From: an uncultured cyanobacterium
Lineage (GTDB): Bacteria > Cyanobacteriota > Cyanobacteriia > Pseudanabaenales > Pseudanabaenaceae
Direction: 5' to 3'
NCBI GenBank assembly: GCA_903819605.1
Contig: CAIJEA010000137.1
Span: forward strand, 1-5,353
DNA length: 5,353 bases
Positions 1 to 5,337 of the stretch are shown piece by piece. Each line of letters begins with the position of its first letter. Position 1 is the stretch's first letter. A program made the translations under genes and the position numbers. The notes beneath the pieces are model-generated. The model saw nothing but the letters and a program-made list of their open reading frames with translations. It did no database searches and was not told the DNA's origin.

Positions 1-444
1 CAGATCGAAGTCGGGCATCGCCTTATTCAAGAAACCTGCGTGACGTGCTTCATCACGGCTCATAAGGCTGAAGATTTCAGCCATGAGTGGATTCTTGTCT
101 TTGATTTTGACAGCAATTTCTTTGTAAAGTAGAAAGCCTGAAAACTCTGAAGTACAAGATCCTTCGAGAAATACTCGGAAATGCTCTCTCACTTTTGGAT
201 CGATATGATCCCAATTTTGATTGAAATCAGCAGTACGGACAAAGTGACGACGATTGTAGTCAAATTTAAATTCTTCGAGGATCGCTTCATAATCTGGCTT
301 CAGATCAAAAATATCCATATTTGCCATTGCTTCAAAGTCAGTAGTGTAGAAGCGTGGAGTCAGGATGGATTCACGTCGGCCAGTCCCGTTAACCTTTTGT
401 TGGTTTGACTGGCTTACATCGGGTTTAGAAGGAGTAGCTACCAT
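1..444 (-). CDS. acsF: Mg-protoporphyrin IX monomethyl ester (oxidative) cyclase, N-terminal part
   Basis: This is the 5' part of acsF: 148 codons from ATG at 444 down to the window edge, with the frame still open. AcsF is the di-iron subunit of the oxygen-dependent cyclase that forms the isocyclic ring, turning Mg-protoporphyrin monomethyl ester into protochlorophyllide at the thylakoid side of chlorophyll synthesis. The translation shows family hallmarks: RFYTTDFEAM at about 31-40, EEFKFDYNRRHFVR at about 57-70, EGSCTSEFSGFLLYKE at about 94-109 with a likely iron-ligand Glu100, and SRDEARHAGFLNKAM at about 129-143 with the ExxH pair Glu132/His135. Full-length proteins are about 350-360 residues, so roughly 60% is missing to the left. 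The first 25 residues are polar and variable, as usual. No clear Shine-Dalgarno precedes the ATG. The DUF1400 hydrolase gene lies 182 nt upstream on the same strand. The fragment cannot tell the aerobic (ChlAI) from the low-oxygen (ChlAII) paralogue. Confidence 0.95.
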   Translation of the reverse strand, partial: MVATPSKPDVSQSNQQKVNGTGRRESILTPRFYTTDFEAMANMDIFDLKPDYEAILEEFKFDYNRRHFVRTADFNQNWDHIDPKVREHFRVFLEGSCTSEFSGFLLYKEIAVKIKDKNPLMAEIFSLMSRDEARHAGFLNKAMPDFDL

Positions 445-540
445 AAGTCTTGTGCTGATTTCTTAAAATTTTACTAAGTTTTTTGTGGATAAGTTGCAGT
501 TTATATACCTATATGACAGCCTATTTTACGGCTAGTGTTT

Positions 541-569
541 AGTTTATGGGTAGTTATATCTAGAAACAA
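541..569 (-). promoter_or_regulatory. Possible acsF promoter (-35/-10)
   Basis: On the minus strand TTGTTT (564-569) and TAAACT (541-546) are separated by exactly 17 nt. They match the sigma-70 consensus at 3/6 and 4/6 positions. Transcription would begin near 534, giving a leader of about 90 nt before acsF. The match is weak, and an unpaired TATAAA at 500-505 is an alternative -10. It gains some credit from the HLR1-like box lying just upstream. Confidence 0.3.
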
Positions 570-578
570 GGTTTGCTT

Positions 579-596
579 GTTAAGAAGCGTTAAGTA
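579..596 (+). promoter_or_regulatory. HLR1-like direct repeat (candidate RpaB site) upstream of acsF
   Basis: Two GTTAAGWA octamers (579-586 and 589-596) are separated by 2 nt, a 10-bp period. The HLR1 consensus for RpaB is two copies of KTTACAWW with a 2-nt gap; each half here matches 6 of 8 positions, and the CA of the core is AG in both. The box lies 135-152 nt upstream of the acsF ATG. If the promoter at 541-569 is right, it spans about -45 to -62, where an activator could act. The repeat is visible; RpaB binding is inference. Confidence 0.35.
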
Positions 597-626
597 ATTC
601 CCATACAAATCATGAGCACAACTTAT

Positions 627-2330
627 TTAGTTAGCGATCGCCGCGTCAACTTGTTCCATACTGAGAGATCGCAGCAAGCTCACCTGTGCGCTGGAGGTTG
701 AGATATTCGCAAAATATTCAGGGGTGAGGTAATTGGCATAGCTAGTTTCTTTCAAAAGGTGAGTTTTAAAGAAGGCAACACTCAACAACTTGAGATAATC
801 TTGCGAAGCGATCGCATTGGGACCAGCTAAAACACTACTTATTTCAGGACTAAGGAGATCGTCCGAGGTGATCGCCGTAACCGCAGTATGTCCCGCTCCA
901 TTTAGCAATACTAAATAGCGATTTGCGGCAGTCAACCAAGTAAACGGCACGATTTGCTCAGAAACAACTGGAGCAAACGTATCATCAGAACTACCAACTA
1001 TAGCGATTGGCACAGTAATCTTACTCAGCGCAGTCTTACCCAAAACATGACTGGTTATAGGATTAACCGCGATCGCGGCAGTGATACGTGGATCTCCCAA
1101 CTTGTAGGTTTGATTGGGCAATCCTAACGCTACACATTGCAATAACAGTGACACATTCCATTTATATTTGCCTTGACAGACTTCACCTAAATCCGCAAAC
1201 TGAATCTGAGCATCACTTACCAATGCCAACGCCGCATAGCCGCCAAAAGAATGTCCAATCATACCCACATTTTTCCAGTTGATATTGGAACTACTAGGAT
1301 TGTCTACCTGTGGTGACTTCTCTAGATAGTTCAGAACCGCAGTGATATCTTGGGGACGATCAATAAAGCTATCGGGTGGCGCAATCTCACTAGCAGCACC
1401 AGTAATTAATTTATTTAATTGTTCGGCACTACTGTTGGGCGAAACAGTCAGCACAACGGCAAATCCATAGGATGCTAAATGTTCGGCTAGATAGAGAAAT
1501 GGCTCGCGGTTAGAAATTAGACCAGGATAAAGAACGATCGCGGGGATGGGTGATGATTTGAGATTGGTAGTAGCAATTTTAGGAACAAATAAATAAAATG
1601 GAATTTCGTATTTATTGTCTAATGCAGGTGCTTTGAGGCTATATCGATCCCATTTTAAGCTGCCTGAATCACGCAAATCAGCTAGCGGAATAACTGATTG
1701 TGGAGATGATTGTATTATTTTTGCAGATGCAGCCTGCTTGGTTGCCTCACTGTTTACCATTTGCACGACCTTTTGCGTATTCTTAATCAGATCGCTCAAT
1801 TCCCCAACCGTTTGTAGTCCTTCTTGAATGTCAAAATAGATATCTGATGTCGGAAACTTGCGTAAGAAATTCAACAAAGTCAACCCATTCTGTTTGTCTA
1901 CTGTTGCCAATACTGCGGCAGCACGGATAGCCCGATTTCCCGATAGATTAGGTCCAGTCTTGATAAATTCCCCTAAAATATCTAGCGCTCTTTCTCCTTG
2001 TGAGGTGTAAAGAAATCTCGATAGCAAAACCACTGGGACATCAGCCCTTTCTAATAAAATCCGCCGAAAACTTGCCATATCGGAAGCTGATATGTAGCGA
2101 GATGCCATATCAAGCGCCCCACGTAATTCCCCAGTTTTAGAAAAGGTCTCTAAGTCATCAACAGATACCGAAACTTCAAAGATATTAAACCTAAAATTGA
2201 CAGTTTCGGCAGCCTCACTAGGTTTCGCGATCTCCACACCACCAATCGCACTAAGCAAAATCATCAATGGGGCAGATCTAATAATCAATCGCGAGGCAAT
2301 TCTGGCGATCGCATTTGTTAAATATTTCAT
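627..2330 (-). CDS. Exported alpha/beta hydrolase with DUF1400 N-terminal domain
   Basis: A 567-residue protein. A basic N-terminus, a hydrophobic stretch at about 19-31 and a small-residue site near 38-41 (SEAA) suggest a signal peptide, so it probably acts in the periplasm or thylakoid lumen, or stays membrane-anchored. Residues about 41-170 match my memory of cyanobacterial DUF1400: VSVDDLETFSKTGEL at 55-69, VPVVLLSRFLYTSQGERALDILGE-like sequence at 98-121, and LTLLNFLRKFPTSDI at 150-164. Residues about 225-525 form an alpha/beta-hydrolase domain resembling dienelactone or platelet-activating-factor acetyl hydrolases: IVLYPG (265-270), nucleophile elbow GHSFGG with Ser361, probable acid Asp450 in GSSDDTFAP, and His481 in GAGH. 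A complete triad implies an active esterase or lipase; the substrate is unknown. The ATG is preceded by no clear Shine-Dalgarno. It lies between, and may be co-transcribed with, acsF, but the 182-nt gap and possible acsF promoter argue for independent units. Confidence 0.88.
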   Translation of the reverse strand: MKYLTNAIARIASRLIIRSAPLMILLSAIGGVEIAKPSEAAETVNFRFNIFEVSVSVDDLETFSKTGELRGALDMASRYISASDMASFRRILLERADVPVVLLSRFLYTSQGERALDILGEFIKTGPNLSGNRAIRAAAVLATVDKQNGLTLLNFLRKFPTSDIYFDIQEGLQTVGELSDLIKNTQKVVQMVNSEATKQAASAKIIQSSPQSVIPLADLRDSGSLKWDRYSLKAPALDNKYEIPFYLFVPKIATTNLKSSPIPAIVLYPGLISNREPFLYLAEHLASYGFAVVLTVSPNSSAEQLNKLITGAASEIAPPDSFIDRPQDITAVLNYLEKSPQVDNPSSSNINWKNVGMIGHSFGGYAALALVSDAQIQFADLGEVCQGKYKWNVSLLLQCVALGLPNQTYKLGDPRITAAIAVNPITSHVLGKTALSKITVPIAIVGSSDDTFAPVVSEQIVPFTWLTAANRYLVLLNGAGHTAVTAITSDDLLSPEISSVLAGPNAIASQDYLKLLSVAFFKTHLLKETSYANYLTPEYFANISTSSAQVSLLRSLSMEQVDAAIAN

Positions 2331-2467
2331 ATTTAGCTTTATCTATTGGCTTTATCTGTGGAGACGCTCCTAAAAGCTAACACGAAATTTATCTTGCATA
2401 GTTTTAAGCATCTGTTCTCTTTATAAACTGAAAAATTAGGGACGTTTCGCCATCTCATAATTTCTCA

Positions 2468-2578
2468 GTTATAGCTATCGCTATAGTCAAGTAAGTTAAG
2501 ATATAACCCCCAAAAAAGAATGACGGCGCTTTGCGCCGTCATTCTTTTTTGGGGGTTATATTTGCAATGTTATAGCTA
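2468..2578. repeat. Hairpin-centred intergenic repeat block with flanking 10-bp direct repeats
   Basis: GTTATAGCTA occurs at 2468-2477 and again at 2569-2578, the same way round, flanking the perfect palindrome at 2501-2561. The left flank also carries GCTATAGTCAAGTAAG (2480-2495), which recurs with one mismatch at 5307-5322. Together this looks like a small non-coding dispersed repeat, possibly MITE-like. There is no transposase, and the TATAGC motif recurs elsewhere, so the flanks may be part of the element and not a target duplication. Confidence 0.5.
2501..2561. repeat. Perfect 29-bp inverted repeat with TTT loop
   Basis: Positions 2501-2529 and 2533-2561 are exact reverse complements around the 3-nt loop TTT at 2530-2532. 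The stem has a GC-rich apex, an A6/T6 block and an outer C5/G5 block. It lies between two divergent starts, about 140 bp from the chlP start and 170 bp from the hydrolase start. It is therefore not at the end of either gene, and neither side is followed by a T-tract as in a canonical terminator. In RNA of either strand it would form a very stable hairpin. Confidence 0.9.
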
Positions 2579-2600
2579 ACTATAGGGATGACAGGCACAA

Positions 2601-2618
2601 TATACAAAACAATACAAA
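2601..2618 (+). promoter_or_regulatory. HLR1-like direct repeat (candidate RpaB site) upstream of chlP
   Basis: TATACAAA (2601-2608) and AATACAAA (2611-2618) are separated by AC, so ATACAAA repeats exactly with a 10-bp period. Against the HLR1 consensus (KTTACAWW, 2-nt gap, KTTACAWW) the halves match 7/8 and 6/8, including the TACA core in both. The box lies 97-114 nt upstream of the chlP start codon. RpaB is known to bind such sites at photosynthesis genes in cyanobacteria; its action here is inferred. Confidence 0.45.
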
Positions 2619-2703
2619 TGTTAATATTCATCAATTTTGCCCCATTCGCTCTAGTGGCAATGCTAACATCCAGATTAGTTAAACCTCGATTAGATATAGC
2701 TTT

Positions 2704-2708
2704 AGGAG
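2704..2708 (+). promoter_or_regulatory. Shine-Dalgarno that sets the TTG start of chlP
   Basis: AGGAG sits 6 nt before TTG at 2715. An in-frame TAG at 2703-2705 rules out any start further upstream, and the first in-frame ATG is codon 49, inside conserved sequence. The site therefore supports initiation at TTG. Confidence 0.85.
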
Positions 2709-2714
2709 CGCATT

Positions 2715-3935
2715 TTGACATTACGAGTTGCTGTTGTAGGCGGCGGGCCTGCGGGTTCCTGTGCGGCTGAAACACTTGCCAAAGCAGGAATTGAGACCTA
2801 CATATTTGAGCGTAAGCTAGACAACGCCAAACCCTGCGGTGGAGCAATTCCTCTATGTATGGTTTCCGAATTTGAGTTGCCTGACGAAATCATTGATCGC
2901 CGCGTCCGCAACATGAAAATGATCTCTCCCAGCAACGTGGAAGTAGATATCAAACTAGACAATCCCGATGAATATATCGGCATGTGTCGTCGTGAAGTTT
3001 TAGATGCTTTTTTACGCAATCGTGCCGCCGACCTTGGAGCAAAACTGATCAATGGTCGCATTCTCGATATCAAGATCACCGAAAATGGCAAACAACCTTA
3101 TGTTCTGACCTATTCAGATTTTGCTGAAGGTGGCAATGAAGGTGTCATGCGTACCCTCGAAGTCGATTTGATTGTCGGTGCTGATGGTGCTAACTCGGTA
3201 GTAGCCAAAGCGATCGATGCTGGTGACTATAACTATGCGATCGCCTTCCAAGAGCGCATCCGCATCTCTCCAGACAAGATGGAGTATTACAAAGATTTAG
3301 CAGAAATGTACGTTGGCGATGATGTGTCGCCCGATTTCTACGCATGGGTATTCCCCAAATACGATCACGTCGCTGTTGGTACTGGCACGATGCACAAAAA
3401 CCAACGCATGATCAAGAAGCTCCAAGCAGGAATCCGCGCTCGTGCTTTGCCCAGAATCGAAGGTGGCGAAGTGATCAAGATCGAAGCCCATCCAATTCCT
3501 GAGCATCCACGTCCTCGCCGTGTCGTTGGTCGCGTTGCCCTCGTTGGTGATGCGGCTGGCTATGTCACAAAGTCCAGTGGTGAAGGTATTTATTTTGCGG
3601 CTAAGTCTGGTCGGATGTGTGCCGAGGCGATCGTGGAGTTTGCGGAAGCTGGTAAGCGCATTCCTACCGAAGCCGATCTCAAGGTCTATATCAAGCGTTG
3701 GGATAAACAGTATGGTCTGACTTATAAAGTTCTAGACATTCTCCAGAACGTATTTTACGCCACCAACGCCACCCGCGAAGCCTTTGTAGAGATGTGCGCC
3801 GACAAAGATGTCCAAAAGCTCACCTTTGATAGCTATCTCTACAAAACCGTTGTGCCTGCTAATCCTTTCACTCAGCTAAAAATTACCGCTAAGACAATTG
3901 GTAGTTTGCTGAGAGGCAATGCTTTAGCTCCCTAA
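2715..3935 (+). CDS. chlP: Geranylgeranyl diphosphate/chlorophyll reductase
   Basis: A 406-residue flavoprotein of the ChlP/geranylgeranyl reductase family (about 407 residues in other cyanobacteria). It reduces three double bonds of the geranylgeranyl group, using NADPH, to give the phytyl chain of chlorophyll a and phytyl diphosphate for tocopherol and phylloquinone; it acts at the thylakoid membrane. The FAD-binding Rossmann motif GGGPAG is at 9-14 with Glu32 closing the fold. Family blocks follow: KPCGGAIPLCMVSEF (39-53), YIGMCRREVLD (87-97), IVGADGANS (153-161), YVGDDVSPDFYAWVFPKYDH (199-218), and the second FAD motif VGDAAGYVTKSSGEGIYFA (277-295). The C-terminus TAKTIGSLLRGNALAP is typical. 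The start is TTG: an in-frame stop lies just upstream, and the translated TLRVAVVGGGPAG matches where homologues begin. It is transcribed alone, divergent from the hydrolase and convergent with psbM, with a terminator directly after its stop. Confidence 0.97.
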   Translation: MTLRVAVVGGGPAGSCAAETLAKAGIETYIFERKLDNAKPCGGAIPLCMVSEFELPDEIIDRRVRNMKMISPSNVEVDIKLDNPDEYIGMCRREVLDAFLRNRAADLGAKLINGRILDIKITENGKQPYVLTYSDFAEGGNEGVMRTLEVDLIVGADGANSVVAKAIDAGDYNYAIAFQERIRISPDKMEYYKDLAEMYVGDDVSPDFYAWVFPKYDHVAVGTGTMHKNQRMIKKLQAGIRARALPRIEGGEVIKIEAHPIPEHPRPRRVVGRVALVGDAAGYVTKSSGEGIYFAAKSGRMCAEAIVEFAEAGKRIPTEADLKVYIKRWDKQYGLTYKVLDILQNVFYATNATREAFVEMCADKDVQKLTFDSYLYKTVVPANPFTQLKITAKTIGSLLRGNALAP

Positions 3936-3936
3936 C

Positions 3937-3969
3937 TACAAAAGGAGTCGCCAAACGACTCCTTTTGTA
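3937..3969 (+). terminator. chlP terminator hairpin
   Basis: A 14-bp perfect stem (3937-3950 with 3956-3969) and loop CCAAA begin 2 nt after the chlP stop. The descending arm holds TTTT. No long T-tract follows, so the exact release point is unclear, but position and stability fit an intrinsic terminator. It abuts the next hairpin with no gap. Confidence 0.75.
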
Positions 3970-4013
3970 AAATAGAAAAAATGACAGCCCTAGAGCTGTC
4001 ATTTTTTCTATTT
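3970..4013 (-). terminator. psbM terminator hairpin, overlapping the psbM stop
   Basis: A 19-bp perfect stem (3970-3988 with 3995-4013) has a 6-nt loop. Its arms carry A6 and T6 blocks, so it can work in both directions. On the minus strand the stem begins with the last codon and stop codon of psbM (stop at 4008-4010). It also gives a second stop to read-through from chlP. Confidence 0.75.
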
Positions 4014-4127
4014 GCTGCTTTGACCTTCTTCACGGCTTGCTGTTTGGATATACAAAGTTAGCAAGAAGACGGTAGGTACAAATACTGCTAGAACAGTTGC
4101 GAGCAGACCAAGAAAATTAGTTTCCAT
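4008..4127 (-). CDS. psbM: Photosystem II reaction center protein M
   Basis: A 39-codon gene. The translation METNFLGLLATVLAVFVPTV followed by FLLTLYIQTASREEGQSSK matches PsbM, a single-helix low-molecular-mass subunit at the photosystem II dimer interface (usually 33-40 residues). The membrane helix spans about residues 6-27. The PTVFLL and LYIQT blocks (18-23, 25-29) are the conserved family signature; the C-terminal tail is polar and variable, as usual. No Shine-Dalgarno is evident before the ATG, and no convincing promoter was recognised in the AT-rich DNA upstream. The gene converges on chlP, and its stop codon lies inside the terminator stem at 3970-4013. Upstream, the S1 gene on the same strand is closed off by its own terminator (4220-4262), so psbM is probably monocistronic with a promoter inside 4128-4219. 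Confidence 0.93.
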   Translation of the reverse strand: METNFLGLLATVLAVFVPTVFLLTLYIQTASREEGQSSK

Positions 4128-4219
4128 AAATTTGACTTTAATTGCTTAGTTTTAAATATTTTGATGACTGCTAATATTCTAAGTTCAAAATTGATTACTC
4201 TTACGAAAAAATTAAAAAA

Positions 4220-4262
4220 CCAAAAGAAGAAAGGGGCGCTTTGCGCCCCTTTCTTCTTTTGG
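4220..4262 (-). terminator. Intrinsic terminator of the S1 protein gene
   Basis: A perfect 20-bp stem (4220-4239 with 4243-4262) with loop TTT starts 3 nt after the stop codon of the S1 gene. On the minus strand it is followed directly by TTTTTTAATTTTTT, a canonical terminator tail. Its 13-nt apex GGCGCTTTGCGCC (4235-4247) is identical to that of the hairpin at 2501-2561. Confidence 0.92.
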
Positions 4263-4265
4263 AGA

Positions 4266-5156
4266 TTAAGCTTCCCAGAGCTTGCTAATATTTTTTTCTA
4301 GGCGTTCTTCAGCCTCAGCAAATACCTGCGCTGAATTATCGAGAATTTCACCTGCATGAAGTTCAAGCAGCTTGGTAGAAAGAGCAATGCGATTACGAGA
4401 CTCATCAATATCAACAACAACAGCCTTAATAATGTCGTTGAGTTGAAATACACGAGTAGGATCGCTGACAGGCTTTTGACTCATTTCTTTGACATGCAAC
4501 AAGCCTGATACTCCAGCAAATTCGACAAATGCTCCAAAAGGACGAATATTGGTAACTTTGCCAGTAATCAATTGCCCCTTAGCAAGTTGGTTCATCGCAG
4601 CAATCTTTGCAGCTTGACGGTTAGATAGCACCAACTTTTTACGAGTTTCATCAGCTTCTATCACCATTACAGGCAAAAATTTACCAATCAATTTTGCAAG
4701 ATCGGTTGTGTCAGAAAGGTGCGATCGCGGTATAAAGCCCCGTAATCCGACAGAATCAACAATCACTCCACCACTATTTGTCCCAATCACCTTAGTTTCA
4801 AACACCTTAGATTCGGCTTGGTAATCACGAAGAGTTTGCCAAGCTTGCTTGAATAATAAGCGTCGCACTGATAACTTCACTTCACCATCAGCATTCTGAC
4901 TACTAATAATCAGAAATTCGTATTCATTACCAATCGGAAAGGCATCATTAGAGCGCGAAGAACCACTGAGAGTGGCTTCTTCAATGGGAAGAAAACCTAA
5001 TGATTTAGCGCCAATATCGACATAAATGCCACTACTTTCGACTGAAATCACCTTGCCCTTCACAATTTGCCCCACAGCAAACTCGTAATTATGTTCGGCG
5101 AGGGCGTTGGCAAAATCGTCGGCAGAAAATGACTGAATATTTGTTGTGGCGTTCAT
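4266..5156 (-). CDS. rpsA: 30S ribosomal protein S1 homologue (three S1 domains)
   Basis: A 296-residue protein with three S1 (OB-fold) RNA-binding domains at about 28-98, 116-180 and 194-263. The third is the most canonical: GQLITGKVTNIRPFGAFVEF at 194-213, then GVSGLLHVKEMS. Domain 1 has GQIVKGKVISVESSGIYVDI at 29-48, and domain 2 has GGVIVDSVGLRGFIPRSHLS at 129-148. S1 binds mRNA at the 30S subunit and helps initiation. Three domains and about 300 residues are usual for cyanobacteria and plastids, against six domains in E. coli. Cyanobacteria often have two such genes (rps1a, about 330 residues, and rps1b, about 300); length and the SADDFANAL-type N-terminus make me lean to the rps1b type, but this is from memory. 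The C-terminus after about 265 is a short charged helix. The ATG at 5156 lacks a Shine-Dalgarno. The gene appears monocistronic, with its own terminator. Confidence 0.9.
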   Translation of the reverse strand: MNATTNIQSFSADDFANALAEHNYEFAVGQIVKGKVISVESSGIYVDIGAKSLGFLPIEEATLSGSSRSNDAFPIGNEYEFLIISSQNADGEVKLSVRRLLFKQAWQTLRDYQAESKVFETKVIGTNSGGVIVDSVGLRGFIPRSHLSDTTDLAKLIGKFLPVMVIEADETRKKLVLSNRQAAKIAAMNQLAKGQLITGKVTNIRPFGAFVEFAGVSGLLHVKEMSQKPVSDPTRVFQLNDIIKAVVVDIDESRNRIALSTKLLELHAGEILDNSAQVFAEAEERLEKNISKLWEA

Positions 5157-5189
5157 GGATATCGATAAAATATGCTAAATATGCGAAGC

Positions 5190-5207
5190 GTTACTTGCGT
5201 GTACTTT
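5190..5207 (+). promoter_or_regulatory. Weak HLR1-like repeat in the S1 gene leader
   Basis: GTTACTTG (5190-5197), a 2-nt gap, then TGTACTTT (5200-5207). Each half matches 6/8 of the HLR1 half-site, but the halves differ from each other. If the -10 at 5228-5233 is used, the box lies downstream of the transcription start, where binding would repress. It may be a chance match. Confidence 0.2.
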
Positions 5208-5227
5208 ATTGTAATTGTCTCACAGCG

Positions 5228-5233
5228 ATTATA
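5228..5233 (-). promoter_or_regulatory. Candidate -10 box of the S1 gene
   Basis: The minus strand reads TATAAT, a perfect -10 hexamer, 72-77 nt upstream of the ATG. No recognisable -35 lies at 16-18 nt and there is no TG extension, so this may be a promoter that depends on an activator. The inferred leader is about 65 nt. Confidence 0.5.
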
Positions 5234-5306
5234 GAGAATATGAAGTAAATCTATCTTTTCCTAAAATCAATATGCTTCTTAATATAGAGGCTGCCTATTA
5301 GATATA

Positions 5307-5322
5307 GCTATAGCCAAGTAAG
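5307..5322. repeat. Second copy of a 16-nt intergenic repeat
   Basis: GCTATAGCCAAGTAAG matches GCTATAGTCAAGTAAG at 2480-2495 with one mismatch. Both copies are intergenic, in the same orientation and preceded by TATAGCTAT. In the first copy a long hairpin with a C5 outer arm follows; here the sequence runs into CCC and then the terminal G run, so the rest of the element may lie past the window edge. Confidence 0.55.
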
Positions 5323-5337
5323 AACCCAGAAGAGAGT

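Larger units (their letters stand above)
2331..2714. other. Divergent intergenic region, hydrolase to chlP
   Basis: These 384 bp separate the start of the DUF1400 hydrolase (minus) from the start of chlP (plus), so they should hold both promoters. No convincing coding sequence is present; the short frames that cross it are shadows or span the large palindrome. It contains a near-tandem 13-mer (AGATAAAGC at 2336-2344 and 2349-2357, read on minus) in the hydrolase leader. It also contains a repeat block with a perfect hairpin (2468-2578), an HLR1-like box (2601-2618), and a possible extended -10 for chlP, TGCTAACAT at 2661-2669, without a clear -35. No convincing promoter for the hydrolase was seen. 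Confidence 0.6.
634..4728. repeat. Six HIP1 octamers (GCGATCGC)
   Basis: The palindrome GCGATCGC occurs at 634-641, 809-816, 1069-1076, 2305-2312, 3237-3244 and 4721-4728. All lie inside coding sequence: four in the DUF1400 hydrolase, one in chlP, one in the S1 gene. HIP1 overrepresentation is a known signature of many cyanobacterial genomes. The octamer is expected about 0.1 times by chance in a window this size. Confidence 0.95.

Noticed and set aside
181..408. 75-codon plus-strand frame
   Set aside because: It lies wholly antisense to acsF, whose protein is clearly conserved; the frame has no recognisable product.
565..581. Small hairpin AACAAG-GTTTG-CTTGTT after the hydrolase
   Set aside because: The stem is only 6 bp and no T-tract follows it on the minus strand; it overlaps the possible acsF -35, so it is too weak to call a terminator.
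1088..1827. Two plus-strand frames (1088-1282 and 1615-1827)
   Set aside because: Both are antisense to the DUF1400 hydrolase, which shows conserved motifs throughout; their translations look like reading-frame shadows.
2501..2561. Calling the big palindrome a terminator
   Set aside because: Both neighbouring genes point away from it and no T-tract follows on either side, so it is listed as a repeat.
2331..2714. CRISPR, tRNA or riboswitch in the intergenic region
   Set aside because: There are no regularly spaced repeats with unique spacers, no cloverleaf with a TTC arm, and no known riboswitch core that I can recognise.
2588..2770. 60-codon plus-strand frame just before chlP
   Set aside because: It overlaps the chlP start in another frame; its Cys/Arg-rich end is simply chlP DNA read out of frame.
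2539..2847. 102-codon minus-strand frame crossing the intergenic region
   Set aside because: It overlaps the first 130 nt of chlP on the opposite strand and runs into the large palindrome; there is no ribosome-binding site or family resemblance.
2798..3720. Frames inside chlP (minus 2798-3091 and 3297-3506, plus 3520-3720)
   Set aside because: All are nested in a gene with unmistakable homology; they are shadows.
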